DNA from: Chloroflexota bacterium
GTDB taxonomy: Bacteria; Chloroflexota; Anaerolineae; Anaerolineales; Anaerolineaceae
Reading direction: 5' to 3'
Length of the DNA: 48,298 nucleotides
Assembly: GCA_021372725.1 (NCBI GenBank)
Contig: JAJFTV010000123.1
Coordinates: forward strand, 1 to 48,298
This document shows, in pieces, positions 39,152 through 48,105 of the stretch. Positions within the stretch are counted from its first letter, which is position 1; every line of letters starts with the position of its first letter. The translations under genes and the position numbers were made by a program. The notes beneath the pieces were generated by a model that was given only the letters and a program-made list of their open reading frames with translations, was not told the DNA's origin and did no database searches.

Positions 39152-42070
39152 ATGACAAAAACTGATACCAGAAAAATCTACCGATTTCTTGTCCAACCGC
39201 GAGGAGGTGACGATCCACGTTCCCGCGGTTTCCTTGTTGATGCTCATGCTCTGGGTATCCAGTCTCTTACCAAACTCGAATGTCTCGACTTGTATTTTTT
39301 ACTGGGGGAACTGAGCGGGGAGGATTTGGATAAAATCAGCTTGCTCCTGCACGATCCTGTTTCCCAGACCATTGATTGGTCAAACCAGGAGAGTGAAAAT
39401 AGTATCCCCTCTGAGCAACTGGTTGAAGTCGTTCTCAGGCCAGGTGTTACCGACCCGGTTTCAGAACAAATCCTGCGGGGTGCAGCCATGTTGGGGATAA
39501 AAGGGCTTCTGGCAGCATCCAGCGGCCTGCGCTTTCGGTTGAGCGGAGATCTTTCCGCGGAAGATATCGAAAACCTGGCCCTGAAATTGTTCTCCAATCC
39601 CGTCATCCAACGCTATGCGGTGGGAGAAATCGAAGATGTCTTTCCGGCAGCCGGACCGAACGGGTCAAAGGTTGAAATCCTGCCGGTGCGCAAAATGAGC
39701 GAACAAGGATTAATGACCCCGTCACAAGACCGGCGGGCTGCCCTGAACCTGGATGAAATGCTCGCCATCCAGGCATACTGCCGGAACGAAGGGCGCGACC
39801 TGACCGATGTCGAATTCGAGATGATCGCGCAGACCTGGTCGGAACACTGTGTGCACAAGACCTTCAAAGCCCGTGTGAATGTGACCGAAAATGGCTGCAC
39901 CACTGAAATAAAGAACCTCTTTAAAGAGACGATCCGGGCTGCAACGCAAGAAATTAACGCGGAATGGGTGCATTCCGCTTTTGTCGACAATGCCGGGCTG
40001 ATCGAATTTGACGATACCCACGACCTGGCATTCAAGGTTGAAACACACAACCATCCCTCGGCCATCGAGCCGTTTGGCGGAGCCAATACCGGCGTGGGGG
40101 GTGTAATCCGCGATGTGCTGGGGGTGTCCGCCAAACCGGTTGCCTGTACCGATGTATTATGTTTTGGCCCCCAGGATACTCCATTCGATAACCTGCCGGC
40201 GGGTGTGCTGCATCCCCGGCGAATTTTTTCCGGTGTTGTGGCCGGCGTGCAGGATTACGGCAACAAAATCGGCATCCCCACCGTCAGCGGAGCCATCTGG
40301 TATGACCCCGGCTACACCGCCAACCCGCTGGTGTACTGCGGCTGTGCGGGACTGGTCAGGCGTGGTTCCCATCCCCGCGAGGCGCTCCCCGCTGATCACG
40401 TCATCGTGCTGGGAGGGCGCACCGGCCGTGACGGGCTGCGCGGCGCCACTTTCTCCTCCATGGCGATGGATGCCCAAACCGGTGTGGTGGCCGGTGCTTC
40501 AGTACAGATTGGGGCGCCCGTGGTCGAAAAAGGATTGATCGACGTGATCATGCTGGCTTGCGATGAAGGTTTGTATCATGCCATCACAGATTGCGGAGCA
40601 GGCGGGCTTTCCTCTGCGGTGGGTGAAATGGCCAGTACCCAGGGCGCAGATGTGCAGATGGATCACGTGCCCCTGAAGTATTCAGGCCTGGCTCCCTGGG
40701 AAATCTGGCTGTCTGAAGCGCAGGAGCGCATGGTACTGGCAGTGCCGGTTGAGAATTTACCTCGTCTGCAAGAGATTTGCCGCCGTTACGATGTGGAATT
40801 GACAGATATCGGCTTTTTCACCAGCACCCACCGCCTGGTTGTGAGATACGATGATCAGATCGTTGTCGACCTCGACAATCACTTCCTGCATGAAGGGCTT
40901 CCACAACGGCGGCTTTCTGCCCGAGTGCTGTCCCCGCAATTTCCGGCCGGTCAAATCGGTGCAGACTGCCCGGGTCATGTATCCTATGAAAACCTGCTGC
41001 TGCGGCTGCTGGCTCATCCCAATATTGCTTCCAAGAGCGACGTCATCCGGGTTTATGACCATGAGGTGCAGGGTGGAACCATCGTCAAGCCACTCACCGG
41101 CGTCATGAATGAAGGCCCATCAGATGCCGTGGTGATCAAACCGGGCAGCCTGCCGGGCACCCAGGCTTTTGCTATTTCAGCCGGTTTCAACCCGGAATAC
41201 GGCAAGCTGGATGCGTACCAGATGGCCGTCAACGTCATCGACGAAGCGGTCCGTAATGCCCTCGCTGCCGGAGCCAACCCTCAGCGAATCGCCATCCTGG
41301 ATAACTTCTGCTGGGGGGATCCCAATAATGAAGAAACACTTGGCGGACTGGTGCAAGCCGCCAGAGGCTGCCACGATGCCGCCGTTTATTTCGGAACACC
41401 GTTTATATCCGGCAAGGATTCACTGAATAATGAATATTTTGGCACGGACGGGAAACGTCATGCCATCCCCCCTTCCCTGCTTATTTCAGGGATTGGTATT
41501 CTGGAGCACTGGAACCAGGCGGTCAGTATGGATCTGAAGCAGCCCGGCAGCCTTATCTATATAACAGGCAGTATGCAGCCGGTCTTCGGAGGCAGCCATT
41601 TCAACCTGGTGTGCGATAAACAGGACAGGCAACCGAATGATGGTGTTCCTGCCCTGCACCCGAACACAAAGACCGGCTATCTCGCCCTGCACAATGCGAT
41701 GCTTGAAGGGCTGGTGCTTGCCTGCCATGACCTGAGCGAAGGCGGTCTCTCGGTGGCCGCCGCAGAAATGTGCATTGGTGGCGGCTTGGGGCTTGACTTG
41801 ACGCTGAATTGTACTGATCCACTGCGCTGGCTGTTTGGGGAAACAACCGGCTGCCTGCTGGTTGAGGTAACACCTTCCAGCCAGGCGGAATTCGAAAAGT
41901 GCATGGGCGGTGAAAACATCCTTCTACTGGGTAAGGTGACCAACGAACAAAAGCTGGTCATCCACGATGATCAAAAAACATGGATTGATTTAACGATCCA
42001 TACACTTGCCAAGGCCTGGAACGCGCCGGATCACACCATAACCAATAACCCGAATGGGGCGGCCTTATGA
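39152..42070 (+). CDS. purL: FGAM synthase PurL with tandem PurS-like N-terminus, 972 aa
   Basis: ATP-dependent synthesis of formylglycinamidine ribonucleotide (step 4 of purine synthesis). Residues about 9-76 and 90-158 are two PurS-like domains; the second has VVLRPGVTDP and FSNPVIQRYAVGEI as in PurS. A linker (160-200) leads to the PurL core, with TWSEHCVHKTF (229-238), KVETHNHPSAIEPFGGANTG, and two AIRS-type ATP-binding halves to the end. Free PurL is about 740 aa, and large PurL is about 1300 aa with a fused glutaminase. This one has the large-type N-domain without the glutaminase, which is supplied by purQ, overlapping by 4 nt (ATGA). The ribosome-binding site is weak. Confidence 0.94.
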   Translation: MTKTDTRKIYRFLVQPRGGDDPRSRGFLVDAHALGIQSLTKLECLDLYFLLGELSGEDLDKISLLLHDPVSQTIDWSNQESENSIPSEQLVEVVLRPGVTDPVSEQILRGAAMLGIKGLLAASSGLRFRLSGDLSAEDIENLALKLFSNPVIQRYAVGEIEDVFPAAGPNGSKVEILPVRKMSEQGLMTPSQDRRAALNLDEMLAIQAYCRNEGRDLTDVEFEMIAQTWSEHCVHKTFKARVNVTENGCTTEIKNLFKETIRAATQEINAEWVHSAFVDNAGLIEFDDTHDLAFKVETHNHPSAIEPFGGANTGVGGVIRDVLGVSAKPVACTDVLCFGPQDTPFDNLPAGVLHPRRIFSGVVAGVQDYGNKIGIPTVSGAIWYDPGYTANPLVYCGCAGLVRRGSHPREALPADHVIVLGGRTGRDGLRGATFSSMAMDAQTGVVAGASVQIGAPVVEKGLIDVIMLACDEGLYHAITDCGAGGLSSAVGEMASTQGADVQMDHVPLKYSGLAPWEIWLSEAQERMVLAVPVENLPRLQEICRRYDVELTDIGFFTSTHRLVVRYDDQIVVDLDNHFLHEGLPQRRLSARVLSPQFPAGQIGADCPGHVSYENLLLRLLAHPNIASKSDVIRVYDHEVQGGTIVKPLTGVMNEGPSDAVVIKPGSLPGTQAFAISAGFNPEYGKLDAYQMAVNVIDEAVRNALAAGANPQRIAILDNFCWGDPNNEETLGGLVQAARGCHDAAVYFGTPFISGKDSLNNEYFGTDGKRHAIPPSLLISGIGILEHWNQAVSMDLKQPGSLIYITGSMQPVFGGSHFNLVCDKQDRQPNDGVPALHPNTKTGYLALHNAMLEGLVLACHDLSEGGLSVAAAEMCIGGGLGLDLTLNCTDPLRWLFGETTGCLLVEVTPSSQAEFEKCMGGENILLLGKVTNEQKLVIHDDQKTWIDLTIHTLAKAWNAPDHTITNNPNGAAL

Positions 42071-42864
42071 AACCCAAAGCATTGATCCTTTTTGCCACCG
42101 GAACAAACCGTGACCAGGACGCAGCCTGCGCCCTGGAACTGGCCGGCGCCATCCCTGAGGTGGTGCACGTCAATCAACTGCGGAACAAGGAACGGCGCTG
42201 GAGCGATTACCAGATGCTGGTCATCCCGGGCGGGTTTTCCTATGCCGATGCATTGGGTGCCGGAAAGCTGCTGGCATTGGATCTGATGCAGTATTTCCGC
42301 CAGGAGGTCACCGCTTTTGTGGAGGAAGGCAAACCGGTCATCGGCATCTGCAATGGCTTTCAGGCTTTGATGAAAGCGGGTATTCTACCCGGTGGCATCC
42401 TGCCCGGCGGTTACTCCACCACAAGTGATCCGGCCGCGACACTCACCTTCAACAGCGGCGGGCATTTTGAGTGCCGCTGGGTATCCATGCAGCCCGTCAC
42501 AGACCTTTGCATCTGGACGCGCGGGCTGCATACACAAATCGACTGCCCCATTGCCCATGGGGAAGGAAATTTCATCGTTGACGGCCAAAACACCCTGACA
42601 GCGCTCCAGCATTCCGGGCAGATTGCACTGGTTTATACCCTGCCGGATGGCAACCCTGCCCTGGGTAAGTATCCCTATAATCCAAATGGTTCCGTGCTGG
42701 ACATTGCAGGTATCTGTAACCCGGCCGGAAATGTTCTGGGGTTGATGCCCCACCCTGAAAACCATGTATTTCCATATCAAAATCCCGGCTGGCGGCGCGG
42801 CAATATCTCTGCCTCCGGGCTGCCCTTGTTTCAAAGCGGCGTCCAGTACGCATCCCAACGATAA
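42067..42864 (+). CDS. purQ: FGAM synthase glutaminase subunit PurQ, 265 aa
   Basis: Class I glutamine amidotransferase that supplies ammonia to PurL. The catalytic triad is Cys95 (GICNGFQA) with H229 and E231 (MPHPENH). The oxyanion segment VIPGGFSYADALGAG is present. It is somewhat longer than the ~225-aa PurQ of Bacillus and resembles the glutaminase domain of large PurL. It is coupled to purL by ATGA. The next gene purC follows after 12 nt. Confidence 0.95.
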   Translation: MKPKALILFATGTNRDQDAACALELAGAIPEVVHVNQLRNKERRWSDYQMLVIPGGFSYADALGAGKLLALDLMQYFRQEVTAFVEEGKPVIGICNGFQALMKAGILPGGILPGGYSTTSDPAATLTFNSGGHFECRWVSMQPVTDLCIWTRGLHTQIDCPIAHGEGNFIVDGQNTLTALQHSGQIALVYTLPDGNPALGKYPYNPNGSVLDIAGICNPAGNVLGLMPHPENHVFPYQNPGWRRGNISASGLPLFQSGVQYASQR

Positions 42865-42876
42865 ATCAGGAGAATC

Positions 42877-43848
42877 ATGATCGACGAAACCCGTATTACA
42901 AAGCTACTTAATCAGGCTTTCGAGACCTGCAACCTGCCATTTACAGACCGCCAATCCGGCAAGGTGCGCGATGCCTACGCTTTGCCGGACAACCGCCGTC
43001 TGTTGGTCACTACCGACCGGCTGTCGGCATTCGACCGCAACATTGCCGTGGTGCCTTACAAAGGCCAGGTGCTCAATCAGCTTTCGGCCTGGTGGTTGAG
43101 CCAGACCCGCAACATCGTTCACAACCATTTACTCTCCGTCCCCGATCCCAACGCCATGCTGGTACAGGATGCACAGCCTTTCCCGGTGGAAGTGATTGTA
43201 CGCGGCTACATCACCGGCGTCACCACCACCGCATTGTGGTACCGTTACTCGCTGGGGGAGCGGGATATCTACGGTTACAACTTCCCTGAAGGGCTGCACA
43301 AAAATCAGCAGCTTCCACAGGCTATCATCACACCGACCACAAAAGGCGGTCCCTCCGGGCATGACGAACGCCTGACCTGCCGCGAGGTGGTGGAACAGGG
43401 CTGGCTGGACGAAAGCACCTGGAATGCCGTCCAGCAAGCCGCACTCGGTTTGTTTGCGTTTGGCCAGCAGACAGCCCAAAAAACAGGGCTGATATTGGTC
43501 GATACCAAATACGAATTTGGCCGGACAGCCGATGGTAAACTGGCATTGATCGATGAGGTGCACACCCCGGATTCTTCCCGTTTCTGGAAAGGCGATACCT
43601 ACCCGGAACGGTTTGAAGCCGGATTGGAACCGGAGAATTATGACAAGGAATTCATCCGCCTGGCCTATGTAGATAAAGGCTATCGTGGTGATGGAGAACT
43701 GCCGGTCATGCCGGAATCGCTGTGGGTTTCAGCCTCGCAGCGCTATATCAGCATCTATGAGATGTTGACCGGTCTGCCCTTTGAACCCGGTGATTACCCG
43801 GTTGGGCCAAGATTGCACAAAAATCTCATCGAGGCAGGACTGCTATGA
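42877..43848 (+). CDS. purC: SAICAR synthase, 323 aa
   Basis: Ligates aspartate to CAIR. Signatures are SGKVRDAYAL at the nucleotide loop, TTDRLSAFDRNI, the substrate segment VEVIVRGYITG, and LIDEVHTPDSSRFW. It is longer than the ~240-aa bacterial form and closer to the ~300-aa yeast-type enzyme. AGGAG 6 nt before ATG 42877 supports the start. It overlaps purE by 4 nt. Confidence 0.95.
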   Translation: MIDETRITKLLNQAFETCNLPFTDRQSGKVRDAYALPDNRRLLVTTDRLSAFDRNIAVVPYKGQVLNQLSAWWLSQTRNIVHNHLLSVPDPNAMLVQDAQPFPVEVIVRGYITGVTTTALWYRYSLGERDIYGYNFPEGLHKNQQLPQAIITPTTKGGPSGHDERLTCREVVEQGWLDESTWNAVQQAALGLFAFGQQTAQKTGLILVDTKYEFGRTADGKLALIDEVHTPDSSRFWKGDTYPERFEAGLEPENYDKEFIRLAYVDKGYRGDGELPVMPESLWVSASQRYISIYEMLTGLPFEPGDYPVGPRLHKNLIEAGLL

Positions 43849-44330
43849 GCAAACCCCTGGTTGTCATCCTGATGGGCTCCATCGCCGATGAGGAACACTG
43901 CCTCAAGATTTCAAAAGCCTGCAAAGATTTGGGGCTGGATGTCGATCTGCGGGTGGGGTCGGCTCACAAAACCGCCCGTCACGTCCTCGATATGCTGGAT
44001 CAATATGAAGCCAATCCACGCCCCAAGGTGTACATTACGGTGGCCGGCCGCAGCAATGCCCTTTCAGGACTGGTGGATGGCTATGTACAGGCGCCGGTCA
44101 TCGCCTGCCCGCCCGTCTCCGGCACATTTGGCGGCGCCGATATTTTCTCATCCCTGCGTATGCCGTCCGGAATCTCTCCGGCAGTCATTCTGGAACCGGA
44201 AAATGCAGCCCTGCTGGCCGCCCGCATTTTTGCCATCCACGATGCCGGGGTGCGTGAGGCAGTCAGGTTATACAAAGAACAACATATTGAAAAGGTGGTA
44301 AACAGCGATCGTGAACTTCATTCAAAATGA
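43845..44330 (+). CDS. purE: AIR carboxylase, class II-type PurE, 161 aa
   Basis: Carboxylates aminoimidazole ribonucleotide. The sequence carries the variants I associate with class II PurE (Treponema/metazoan type), which uses CO2 directly: GSAHKTARHV rather than SAHRTP; YITVAGRSNALSG; IACPPVSGTFGGADIFSS; and LRMPSGISPAVILEPENAAL. The N-terminal MGSIADEEHC replaces the common MGSxSD. No purK lies in the purine cluster, which fits. It overlaps purC by 4 nt and purF by 20 nt. Confidence 0.9.
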   Translation: MSKPLVVILMGSIADEEHCLKISKACKDLGLDVDLRVGSAHKTARHVLDMLDQYEANPRPKVYITVAGRSNALSGLVDGYVQAPVIACPPVSGTFGGADIFSSLRMPSGISPAVILEPENAALLAARIFAIHDAGVREAVRLYKEQHIEKVVNSDRELHSK

Positions 44331-45789
44331 TCTTGTAACGAAGTTACAGACGAATGAACGTTATCCGCTAACCGATGAGCATCCGCATGAGGAATGCGGA
44401 ATACTGGGGATTTGCGCCCCTGGCGAAGATGTGTCCCGGCTGGCTTATTTTGGCCTGTATGCCCTGCAGCACCGCGGCCAGGAAGCAGCCGGGATTGCCG
44501 TATCCGACGGCCAGAAACTGGACATGTACAAGGATGTCGGCCTGGTTTCAAGGGTATTCAATCCATCCAACCTGGCAGATCTCAACGGTTTCCTGGGGAT
44601 CGGGCATGTACGCTATTCCACCTTTGGCTCGTCGATGATCAGCAATGTTCAACCCTTCATGATCGATACGCGTTTCGGCACCATCGCATTGGGGCATAAC
44701 GGTAACCTGGTCAACGCCGGAAAACTGCGCCGCGAGCTGATGGAAAACGGGATTGGTTTTTCATCGACCTCCGACACCGAGGTGATGACTATGATGTTGG
44801 CCGGAGCCGATGGCGAGGATTGGTTTGAGCACATCCGCAGTTGTATGCGAAAATGGCAGGGGGCTTACTGCCTGGTGATTCTGACCCGTGAGAGCATTTA
44901 TGCCGTGCGTGACCCGTGGGGTTTTCGCCCACTCAGTACAGGTAAATTACCCGGCAAAGGCCATGCCGTGGCATCCGAATCAGGAGCGTTGCGTACTTTG
45001 GGCTGCACCGCCATCCGCGAGGTGCAACCGGGTGAAATCCTGCGCCTGTCCGGCGAGGATTTAACCATCCGGCAGGGCATCCCGCCTGCCGAGCCGGCTG
45101 CCTTGTGCATCTTCGAGAATGTCTACTTCTCGCGCCCTGACAGCAACTGGGACGGTATGAACGTCCATCAGATACGCCAGCGGTTGGGTGAACAACTGGC
45201 CCGTGAAACCCGCCTGACTGCCGACGAGGTCATTCCGGTGCCCGATTCGTCCATCCCGGCCGCCATCGGATACGCACGGGCTTCGGGGATCCCGTACAAC
45301 GATGGTTTTATCAAAAACCGTTATATCGGACGCACTTTCATTGAACCCACCGATTCACTCAGAAAACTGGGCGTGGCATTAAAGTTCAATGTGATCAACG
45401 AAAACGTGGAGGGAAAACGTATTATATTGATCGATGACTCGCTGGTACGCGGCAATACCACCGGCGCACTGGTTGGTTTGCTTAAGGAAGGCGGTGCACG
45501 GGAGGTGCATGTCTGCATCACTTGCCCGCCCATCCGTCACCCCTGTTTCATGGGGGTGGACATGGGAACCTACGAGGAATTGCTGGCGCATAATATGTCG
45601 GAAGAGCAAATCCGTGACATGATCGGGGCGGATTCGCTGTACTACCTCTCGCTGGATGGCCTGCTCAAGGCAGCCGGCCGCCCGACCGGGTATTGCACAG
45701 CCTGTTATACCGGGAACTATCCCATCGATATCAATGGAGCGCTGTCAAAAACAAGATTTGAGGGCAGCCGGGTATCCAACTGCGGATAA
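44311..45789 (+). CDS. purF: Amidophosphoribosyltransferase, 492 aa
   Basis: First committed step of purine synthesis. N-terminal nucleophile glutaminase with Cys29 (EECGILGI), so a 28-residue propeptide would be removed, as in the Bacillus type. The cysteines of the Fe-S form are present: CIFENVYFSRPDS, RHPCFMGVDM and YCTACYTGNYP. The PRPP loop is ILIDDSLVRGNTTG. GTG 44311 is the only usable in-frame start before Cys29, placing the start 20 nt inside purE; the ribosome-binding site (AGGTGG) is 12 nt away. Confidence 0.94.
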   Translation: MNFIQNDLVTKLQTNERYPLTDEHPHEECGILGICAPGEDVSRLAYFGLYALQHRGQEAAGIAVSDGQKLDMYKDVGLVSRVFNPSNLADLNGFLGIGHVRYSTFGSSMISNVQPFMIDTRFGTIALGHNGNLVNAGKLRRELMENGIGFSSTSDTEVMTMMLAGADGEDWFEHIRSCMRKWQGAYCLVILTRESIYAVRDPWGFRPLSTGKLPGKGHAVASESGALRTLGCTAIREVQPGEILRLSGEDLTIRQGIPPAEPAALCIFENVYFSRPDSNWDGMNVHQIRQRLGEQLARETRLTADEVIPVPDSSIPAAIGYARASGIPYNDGFIKNRYIGRTFIEPTDSLRKLGVALKFNVINENVEGKRIILIDDSLVRGNTTGALVGLLKEGGAREVHVCITCPPIRHPCFMGVDMGTYEELLAHNMSEEQIRDMIGADSLYYLSLDGLLKAAGRPTGYCTACYTGNYPIDINGALSKTRFEGSRVSNCG

Positions 45790-45804
45790 AGACGGAGAAA
45801 ATCA

Positions 45805-48105
45805 ATGCGAGTAATGATCATCGGTTCAGGCGGGCGTGAACATGCGCTGGCGTGGAAGATTGCCCAATCACCCAGGCTTGAAAAGCTCTTTTGTGCACCG
45901 GGAAACCCCGGGATGGCCGAATATGGGGAAACCGCCGATATAGCGGTGAATGCCGTGGAGCGGTTGACAGATTTTGCTCGTGAACAAGACGTTGATCTGG
46001 TTGTCATCGGGCCCGAGCAGGCGCTGGAAGTCGGCCTGACAGATTCCTTGATCGCAGCCGGTATAAAGGTGTTTGGACCCACAAAGGCGGCTGCCCGAAT
46101 CGAGACCTCGAAATCCTTTTCGAAGAGCTTCATGCAGCGCCATCATATTCCTACCGCAAAATTTGCCGTATTTGCCGATAATATTGAAGCGCACGACCAC
46201 CTGGAAAAAATCGACTACCCCGTGGTTATCAAAGTATCCGGCCTGGCTGCCGGCAAGGGGGTGCTGCTGCCTGAAACAAAGAGCGAAGCACATACCGCCA
46301 TTGACAGGCTGATGGTGGATAGAGTCTTTGGCAACGCTGCCGAACAAATCATCATCGAAGAACGCTTGACCGGCGAAGAAGTCTCCCTGATGGCATTCTG
46401 TGACGGTACCAGGGCAACCCCCATGCTCCCGGCACAGGATCACAAACGCCTGCTGGATCACGACTCCGGGCCCAATACCGGCGGCATGGGCGCTTATGCG
46501 CCCGTTTCGATCATGCCACCCGATGAAATCAGCGAGGCAGTGGAAAACATTTTACAGCCGGCGGTGGACGGATTGCGGGAAGAAGGAATTCCTTTCACAG
46601 GTGTGTTGTATGCCGGTTTGATGCTCACCCCTGAAGTACCAAGGGTGTTGGAATTCAATGCCCGTTTTGGCGACCCGGAAACCCAGGTCGTCCTGCCTTT
46701 GCTCGAAACTGATTTGCTGGACATCCTGCAGGCCTGTGTGGAAGGCCGTTTGTCAGAGACGGATATTCACTGGAAGAATGAAAGTGCCGCCTGCGTTATT
46801 CTGGCATCGGCGGGTTATCCGGAAAAGCCTGAAAAAGGGAAGATTATCCGTATGCCCGAAAAACTGGAAGAAGGAACGCAGATATTCCACGCCGGTACGC
46901 GGTACGAAAACGATCAGTTCATTACTGCGGGGGGAAGGGTACTGGCAGTCACCGCGCAGGCTGCGGATTTACCGGCCGCGTTGAAAAAGGGTTACAAGCT
47001 GGTAAATCAGGTCTCCTTCGAAGGGATGCAGTACCGCAAGGATATCGGACAGCGCGAAATTCAACGACCTGCCAAATCAGCAGGGAATACATCGTATCGC
47101 CAGTCCGGCGTGGATATCGATGCCGGAAACCGCTCCGTCAGGCTGATGAGCGATGCCGTCCGTTCAACCTACAATCGCCATGTGCTGGCGGGGATTGGTT
47201 CATTTGGCGGCCTGTACGATGCCGGGGATCTGAAAGGGATGCAGGATCCTGTTCTGGTGGCCTCGACCGATGGCGTGGGCAGCAAAGTAAAACTGGCGGC
47301 CGGGCTGAACCGCCTGGAAACGATTGGCGAGGATATTGTCAACCACTGCATCAATGACATTTTGGTGCAGGGAGCGAGGCCGTTGTTCTTCCTGGATTAT
47401 TATGCCAGTTCAAAGCTAAAGCCGGAAGCAGTTGCCGCGGTGGTAAGCGGGATCGCAAAAGCCTGCCGCGAAAGCCGCACGGTTTTACTGGGCGGTGAAA
47501 CGGCCGAAATGCCGGGCGTATACGCCCCCGGCGAGTTTGATGTGGCCGGTACGATTGTAGGCGTGCTCGAAAAGCGCAGACTTCTTCCCCGGCCGGATCT
47601 TGCAGAGGGTGATGTGTTGATTGGCTTCCGTTCCAGCGGTCCGCATACCAACGGATATTCATTGATCCGCCGCATTATCGAAAAAGAAGATTTGCACATC
47701 TTCCGTCCTGAGATGAACTCGAGCCTGGCAGATGCCCTGCTGGTAGCGCATCGCAGCTACCTGGATTTGCTGATTGGATTGATCGAACAGGAAGACTCCC
47801 CCATCAAGGCCCTGGCTCATCTGACCGGCGGGGCATTTATCGAAAACATACCCCGCGTTCTACCCGACAATCTGGGGGTTCAGATTCTCAAAAACAACTG
47901 GCCTGTTCCACCGCTATTCAAATGGATACAAAAGACCGGCGCGGTCGAAGAAACAGAAATGTACCGTGTCTTTAACATGGGCATTGGCATGACGGCCGTG
48001 GTCGACCCCGCCGAGGTATCTGACGTGATGCGCCAGATACCCGAAGAATGCTGGGTGATCGGAACTCTGGTTAAAAATTCCGAGAAAAAGGTTGTTCTGG
48101 TATGA
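45805..48105 (+). CDS. purD-purM: Bifunctional GAR synthetase - AIR synthetase (PurD-PurM fusion), 766 aa
   Basis: One uninterrupted chain. Residues 1 to about 420 are PurD (phosphoribosylamine-glycine ligase), an ATP-grasp enzyme with IIGSGGREHALAWK, KVSGLAAGKGV, GPNTGGMGAYAP and EFNARFGDPETQ. After a short linker, from about 432 comes PurM (AIR synthetase), with YRQSGVDIDAGN, STDGVGSKVKLA, NDILVQGARPLFFLDYYA, GGETAEMPGVY and GPHTNGYSLIRR. Both halves look complete. The same order is fused in yeast Ade5,7 and in animal GART. The stop overlaps purN (ATGA). ATG 45805 is preceded by GGAG at about 8 nt. Confidence 0.95.
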   Translation: MRVMIIGSGGREHALAWKIAQSPRLEKLFCAPGNPGMAEYGETADIAVNAVERLTDFAREQDVDLVVIGPEQALEVGLTDSLIAAGIKVFGPTKAAARIETSKSFSKSFMQRHHIPTAKFAVFADNIEAHDHLEKIDYPVVIKVSGLAAGKGVLLPETKSEAHTAIDRLMVDRVFGNAAEQIIIEERLTGEEVSLMAFCDGTRATPMLPAQDHKRLLDHDSGPNTGGMGAYAPVSIMPPDEISEAVENILQPAVDGLREEGIPFTGVLYAGLMLTPEVPRVLEFNARFGDPETQVVLPLLETDLLDILQACVEGRLSETDIHWKNESAACVILASAGYPEKPEKGKIIRMPEKLEEGTQIFHAGTRYENDQFITAGGRVLAVTAQAADLPAALKKGYKLVNQVSFEGMQYRKDIGQREIQRPAKSAGNTSYRQSGVDIDAGNRSVRLMSDAVRSTYNRHVLAGIGSFGGLYDAGDLKGMQDPVLVASTDGVGSKVKLAAGLNRLETIGEDIVNHCINDILVQGARPLFFLDYYASSKLKPEAVAAVVSGIAKACRESRTVLLGGETAEMPGVYAPGEFDVAGTIVGVLEKRRLLPRPDLAEGDVLIGFRSSGPHTNGYSLIRRIIEKEDLHIFRPEMNSSLADALLVAHRSYLDLLIGLIEQEDSPIKALAHLTGGAFIENIPRVLPDNLGVQILKNNWPVPPLFKWIQKTGAVEETEMYRVFNMGIGMTAVVDPAEVSDVMRQIPEECWVIGTLVKNSEKKVVLV

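Noticed and set aside
39147..39155. Two-codon upstream frame (ATG GAA TGA) overlapping the purL start
   Set aside because: No ribosome-binding site, and short enough to occur by chance.
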